From Acheta domesticus (Eukaryota; Arthropoda; Insecta; Orthoptera; Gryllidae): a stretch of DNA of 64,000 bases. The notes under the pieces were generated by a model. The model was not told where the DNA came from. It saw nothing but the letters and a program-made list of their open reading frames with translations, and made no database searches. Below are positions 61,431 to 64,000 of the stretch, one piece after another. The translations under genes and the position numbers were made by a program. The stretch's first letter is position 1. Each line of letters begins with the position of its first letter. The DNA is taken from contig JAHLJT010008756.1 in assembly GCA_031308135.1 (NCBI GenBank), positions 78,339,081 to 78,403,080 on the forward strand, read 5' to 3'.

Positions 61431-61539
61431 AATCGGATATTGTAATTTTAAACATTAATGTAGTTCGTGCAACTTGACTGCAATTAAACAGACGTTGATG
61501 AACCATCTCGGATACACAACAAAATATTGTTTGAGATTA

Positions 61540-61580
<41 letters not shown>
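61540..61580 (+). repeat. TAA microsatellite, left of R4 3' fragment
   Basis: A clean (TAA/ATA)n tract that stops exactly where the retrotransposon fragment begins. Confidence 0.9.
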
Positions 61581-61582
<2 letters not shown>

Positions 61583-61766
61583 CTTGGCTAAACGTCCAGG
61601 TCATTGAAAAGACTGGGAAGTGCAGGAAATTGCTTTATTTGGAAGAGCTCACATTTTGCGCAAAGTATTGTAGAGGCACCGACAGTCCCTAGATCTGCTC
61701 CTTAGGTAGCTGGTTGCAACCTTTATATTCAGCCGACTCATAACATCTTAGTCGTGACATAGAGGA
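61581..61766 (+). mobile_element. 3' fragment of an R4/Dong-like retrotransposon
   Basis: The first 74 bases match 63927-64000, for example GACTGGGAAGTGCAGGAAAT and TGCTTTATTTGGAAGAGC, encoding KDWEVQEIALFG in both. It therefore carries the end of the polyprotein and the 3' UTR of the same family. It is severely 5'-truncated and lies between two TAA arrays, as expected for target-primed insertion into TAA repeats. From 61654, the point matching the window edge, about 112 more bases remain before the TAA array. Confidence 0.85.
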
Positions 61767-61786
61767 ATAATAATAATAATAATAAC

Positions 61787-61841
<55 letters not shown>
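61767..61841 (+). repeat. TAA microsatellite, right of R4 3' fragment
   Basis: An (AAT)n array with one C interruption, directly following the 3' end of the fragment and running into SINE-B. Confidence 0.9.
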
Positions 61842-61842
<1 letters not shown>

Positions 61843-62150
61843 GCCGGCCCCATTACGCAGGCGGTAGCGGCAGCCGTCGCCTGCACCTAGGAAGCTGCAG
61901 GTTCGAGTCCTGCTTAAGCATGGTTTTATTTGTGATTCTCCCTTCACCCCTCACCATCATCATCATCATCATCATCCTATCACCTCATAATTAATAATTC
62001 AAGACTGAGAAATCTTGCCTTAGAAAGTGATACAGCCTAAAAGCTGATCCCCATAATTACACACGTCTCTCTCCAGGATAAAATATGACTGGGCCTCGAA
62101 ACAGAACGCGTAGCATGGTCAGAAATGACAGACTCGATCATGATGATGAT
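61842..62150 (+). repeat. tRNA-derived SINE, family B, copy 2
   Basis: The tRNA-like head has a box B-type GGTTCGAGTCC ending at 61910 and continues with AGCATGGTTTTATTTGTG, then an ATC triplet run (61959-61980), a unique body and a TGA/TAA-type simple tail. Related to 42733-42960. The tail merges with the TAA-type repeat in which the downstream retrotransposon is inserted. Confidence 0.65.
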
Positions 62151-62189
62151 GATGATAATAATAATGATAATAATAATAATAATAATAAT

Positions 62190-63360
62190 GGAGATCTATC
62201 GATTTCATACTAGACTTATTGAATTTTGCATGGAGATCTATCGATTTCATCCTAGACTTATTGAATTTTGCAAGGCTAGTATGAAGTCGTGGAGTACCAG
62301 GTTACTAATACACAGCGGAAAGGAAGCAGTAGAAACCAGAAGTATTCAGATTAACAGGGGTATTTTTCAAGGAGATTCACTATCCCCTCTGCTGTTTTGC
62401 ATTAGTTTGATCCCACTATCGAGAGAGTTGTCGCAAGCTAACTTTGGTTTTAAGCTCCATGGTGATGAAAGGCCAGTATCCCATTTGTTTTACATGGATG
62501 ATCTGAAAGTGTTTGCTAAGAATGAAGCGATTCTCTCCCAAAAGCTGTCAGTCGTGAATGACTTTAGCAATGACAGCTGCATGACGTTTGGTCTTGACAA
62601 GTGTGCAAAAATCAATTTAAAAAGAGGGAAACTCACAACGTCTGAGAACATTGAAATTGATACGCACACTGTGATTCAAGATCTCGAGCCAGGTACAACT
62701 TACAAATATCTGGGCATTGAAGAATATGAAACCATCTCGAATGACAGAATGAAAGAGAGAATTCGTAGGGAGTATTATAGGAGAGTGAGACTTGTCCTGC
62801 ACTCCGCTCTGAATTCCAGGAATAAAATTTCTGCAATAGGTAGTTTGGCTGTACCTGTAGCCGAATACAGTTTCGGACTAGTGGACTGGACTGAGCAAGA
62901 AATTCGCACCATGGATCGAAAAACCAGAAAACTGCTAACAATGCATCATGTTTCCCACCCTCGAGCTGATATACATAGACTTTATGTGTCACGTAAGGAA
63001 GGAGGAAGAGGCCTCAGACAAATTGAGGCCTCCTGGCACAACGCAATAGTCGGGTTGGGGAAGTATGTAGTCTGCCATCAAGACGACCCTCTAATGAGGC
63101 AGGTCATAAAATCTGACCGAAGAATGGGAAACAGAGGCATTGTTAGTGTAGCAAGAAACATTGCGAAGAAAACTAGGCAAGACACGTCGAATAACACAGA
63201 CACTGAACTTCTGATGCTGCTAAACATGCAGTGTGACACACAAAAAATGTTAAAGAAAACGTGGAGAGACAAACCACTCCACGGACAATACCTAAAAGGA
63301 ATGGACAAGGTGCAGATCAATAAAGATCAATCATTTATGTGGCTTAAAGGGGAAGAATGA
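62190..63360 (+). pseudogene. R4-like reverse transcriptase, C-terminal half
   Basis: An open frame of about 390 codons continuous with the upstream microsatellite; the ATG at 62125 lies in flanking repeat and is not a genuine start. RT motifs run in order: GIFQGDSLSPLLF (about 62359-62397), the catalytic box FYMDD (about 62488-62502), and FGLDKCAKI (about 62587-62613). YLGI and the AVPVAEYSFGLVDWT thumb region follow. The frame then stops at TGA 63358-63360, although the protein sequence continues in the next frame. The catalytic aspartates are intact. What is lost is the N-terminal domain and the frame. Confidence 0.85.
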
Positions 63361-64000
63361 AGCCAGAATCGGAAGCACTTGTAATAGCTGCCCAAGATCA
63401 GACCTTGAGAACACATTATGATAAAGCGGTTCTCAAAATTTCCCAAGATGATAAATGCCGCATTTGCCAGGAGCAAGTAGAAACCATTGATCATATTGTC
63501 TCAGCTTGTCCAATCCTAGCAAAGACCGAATACTTGAAAAGACACGACAGGGTGTGTAGTTATCTCCTCTGGCAGATCTGTACCGCCCTCGAAGTTCCGA
63601 ACACATGCCCCAAGTGGTACGAACACTCACCGAAACCGGTGACGTCTGTTGGATTGTGTACAATATTGTATGACCAACAAATTCAAACTGATCGCACAAT
63701 AGCGGCAAACAAACCGGATATAGTCATCCGGGATTTGGAGAACAAATCGTGTTTACTTGTCGATGTTGCTGTACCTTGCGATCAAAACGTCGTTACCAAG
63801 GAGGCAGAGAAAAGTCTTAAATACAAGAGTTTGGAAATCGAGATCAGCCGAATGTGGGGCGTAAAAGCACAGGTCGTCCCGATAGTTATCGGAGCTCTGG
63901 GATTTGTTCCGCAAAATTTGTGTAAGAACTTGTCTAAACTCCCAGGTAATTCAAAAGACTGGGAAGTGCAAGAAATTGCTTTATTTGGAACAGCCCACAT
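63357..64000 (+). pseudogene. R4-like CCHC finger and restriction-like endonuclease (partial)
   Basis: After a -1 frame change the protein continues with MKPESEALVIAAQDQ, a block normally found between RT and endonuclease in this clade. A CX2CX8HX4C finger follows (63456-63509). Then come a KRHDRV motif and the endonuclease core KPDIVIRD...LLVDVAVPCD (about 63708-63783), a PD-(D/E)XK-type nuclease. The frame remains open to the window edge. Its ATG at 63357 overlaps the upstream TGA as ATGA. In related elements these domains form one polyprotein, so the simplest reading is a frameshifted dead copy. Confidence 0.8.

Larger units (their letters stand above)
62189..64000 (+). mobile_element. R4/Dong-like non-LTR retrotransposon, 5'-truncated, runs off window
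   Basis: The element begins abruptly in a (TGA/TAA)n tract and encodes, in order, the second half of a reverse transcriptase, a CCHC finger and a restriction-like endonuclease. The N-terminal region and first RT motifs are missing. Elements of the R4 clade integrate by target-primed reverse transcription and Dong inserts into TAA repeats. Both the domain order and the flanking TAA tract fit that here. Judging by the fragment at 61581-61766, the 3' end should lie about 112 bases beyond the window. Truncation and a frame break make this copy inactive. Confidence 0.85.

Noticed and set aside
61842..61930. Possible genuine tRNA gene
   Set aside because: Box A/B-like sequences are present, but no clean cloverleaf or acceptor stem, and the segment continues into a SINE body shared with 42733-42960. 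The same reasoning applies to 8250-8335, 8374-8440 and 13862-13930.
62125..62189. Start codon and N-terminus of the retrotransposon ORF
   Set aside because: The ATG and the Met/Ile run are translation of the flanking TGA/TAA microsatellite, not part of the element.

Overview
This is a gene-poor, repeat-rich stretch of an animal nuclear genome, most likely an insect with a large genome. The evidence is long AT-rich DNA without extended open frames, several tRNA-derived SINE families, decayed non-LTR, Penelope-like, Helitron-like and hAT-like elements, unstable microsatellites and a 100-N assembly gap. An R4/Dong-type retrotransposon in TAA repeats and the style of the SINEs would fit a cockroach- or termite-like insect, but that rank is a guess. 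No complete host protein gene can be read. Host gene material is limited to candidate first exons or promoters (about 110-385 minus, 5010-5109 plus, 7493-7857 plus) and one candidate internal exon (29282-29641 minus).

Layout: 1-5 kb holds a GC-rich candidate first exon, AT-rich DNA, two GC islands and a SINE-A piece. 5-8.7 kb holds two TATA-type candidate promoters followed by three SINE pieces. 8.7-22 kb is mostly AT-rich, with a MITE-like element (11.9-12.3 kb), a SINE (13.9 kb), a Helitron-like copy (14.2-14.7 kb) and a decayed reverse transcriptase (20.3-20.6 kb). 22.3-25.8 kb has purine-rich minisatellite DNA, an hAT end and a second Helitron-like copy. 29-30.1 kb packs an hAT-type MITE, a candidate exon and a third Helitron-like copy close together. 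30.1-37 kb is featureless.

The most informative structure is 37.0-42.7 kb. A 400-bp sequence occurs twice in tandem, and the second copy is split by a 4,838-bp insertion with perfect 38-bp terminal inverted repeats and TA on both sides. The intact first copy acts as the empty site. The insertion has no recognisable transposase. After it come a SINE, a Penelope-like GIY-YIG remnant (43.2-44.1 kb), further SINE copies and another purine minisatellite (45.9-46.8 kb).

49.3-50.1 kb carries a Helitron-like element running into a tandem array of about 110-bp units. 52.0-52.9 kb has a Jockey-type reverse transcriptase cut off exactly at an hAT-type MITE. 54.4-56.9 kb is a GC island followed by more than 2 kb of pyrimidine-rich degenerate hexamer repeat that has captured two SINE-A tails. 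59.4-62.2 kb stacks tandem repeats, a GC island, a GGTC microsatellite, SINEs and TAA tracts. The window ends in a 5'-truncated R4/Dong-like retrotransposon with RT, zinc-finger and restriction-like endonuclease domains. A 186-bp 3' fragment of the same family sits 2.3 kb upstream between two TAA arrays, which supports TAA-targeted integration.
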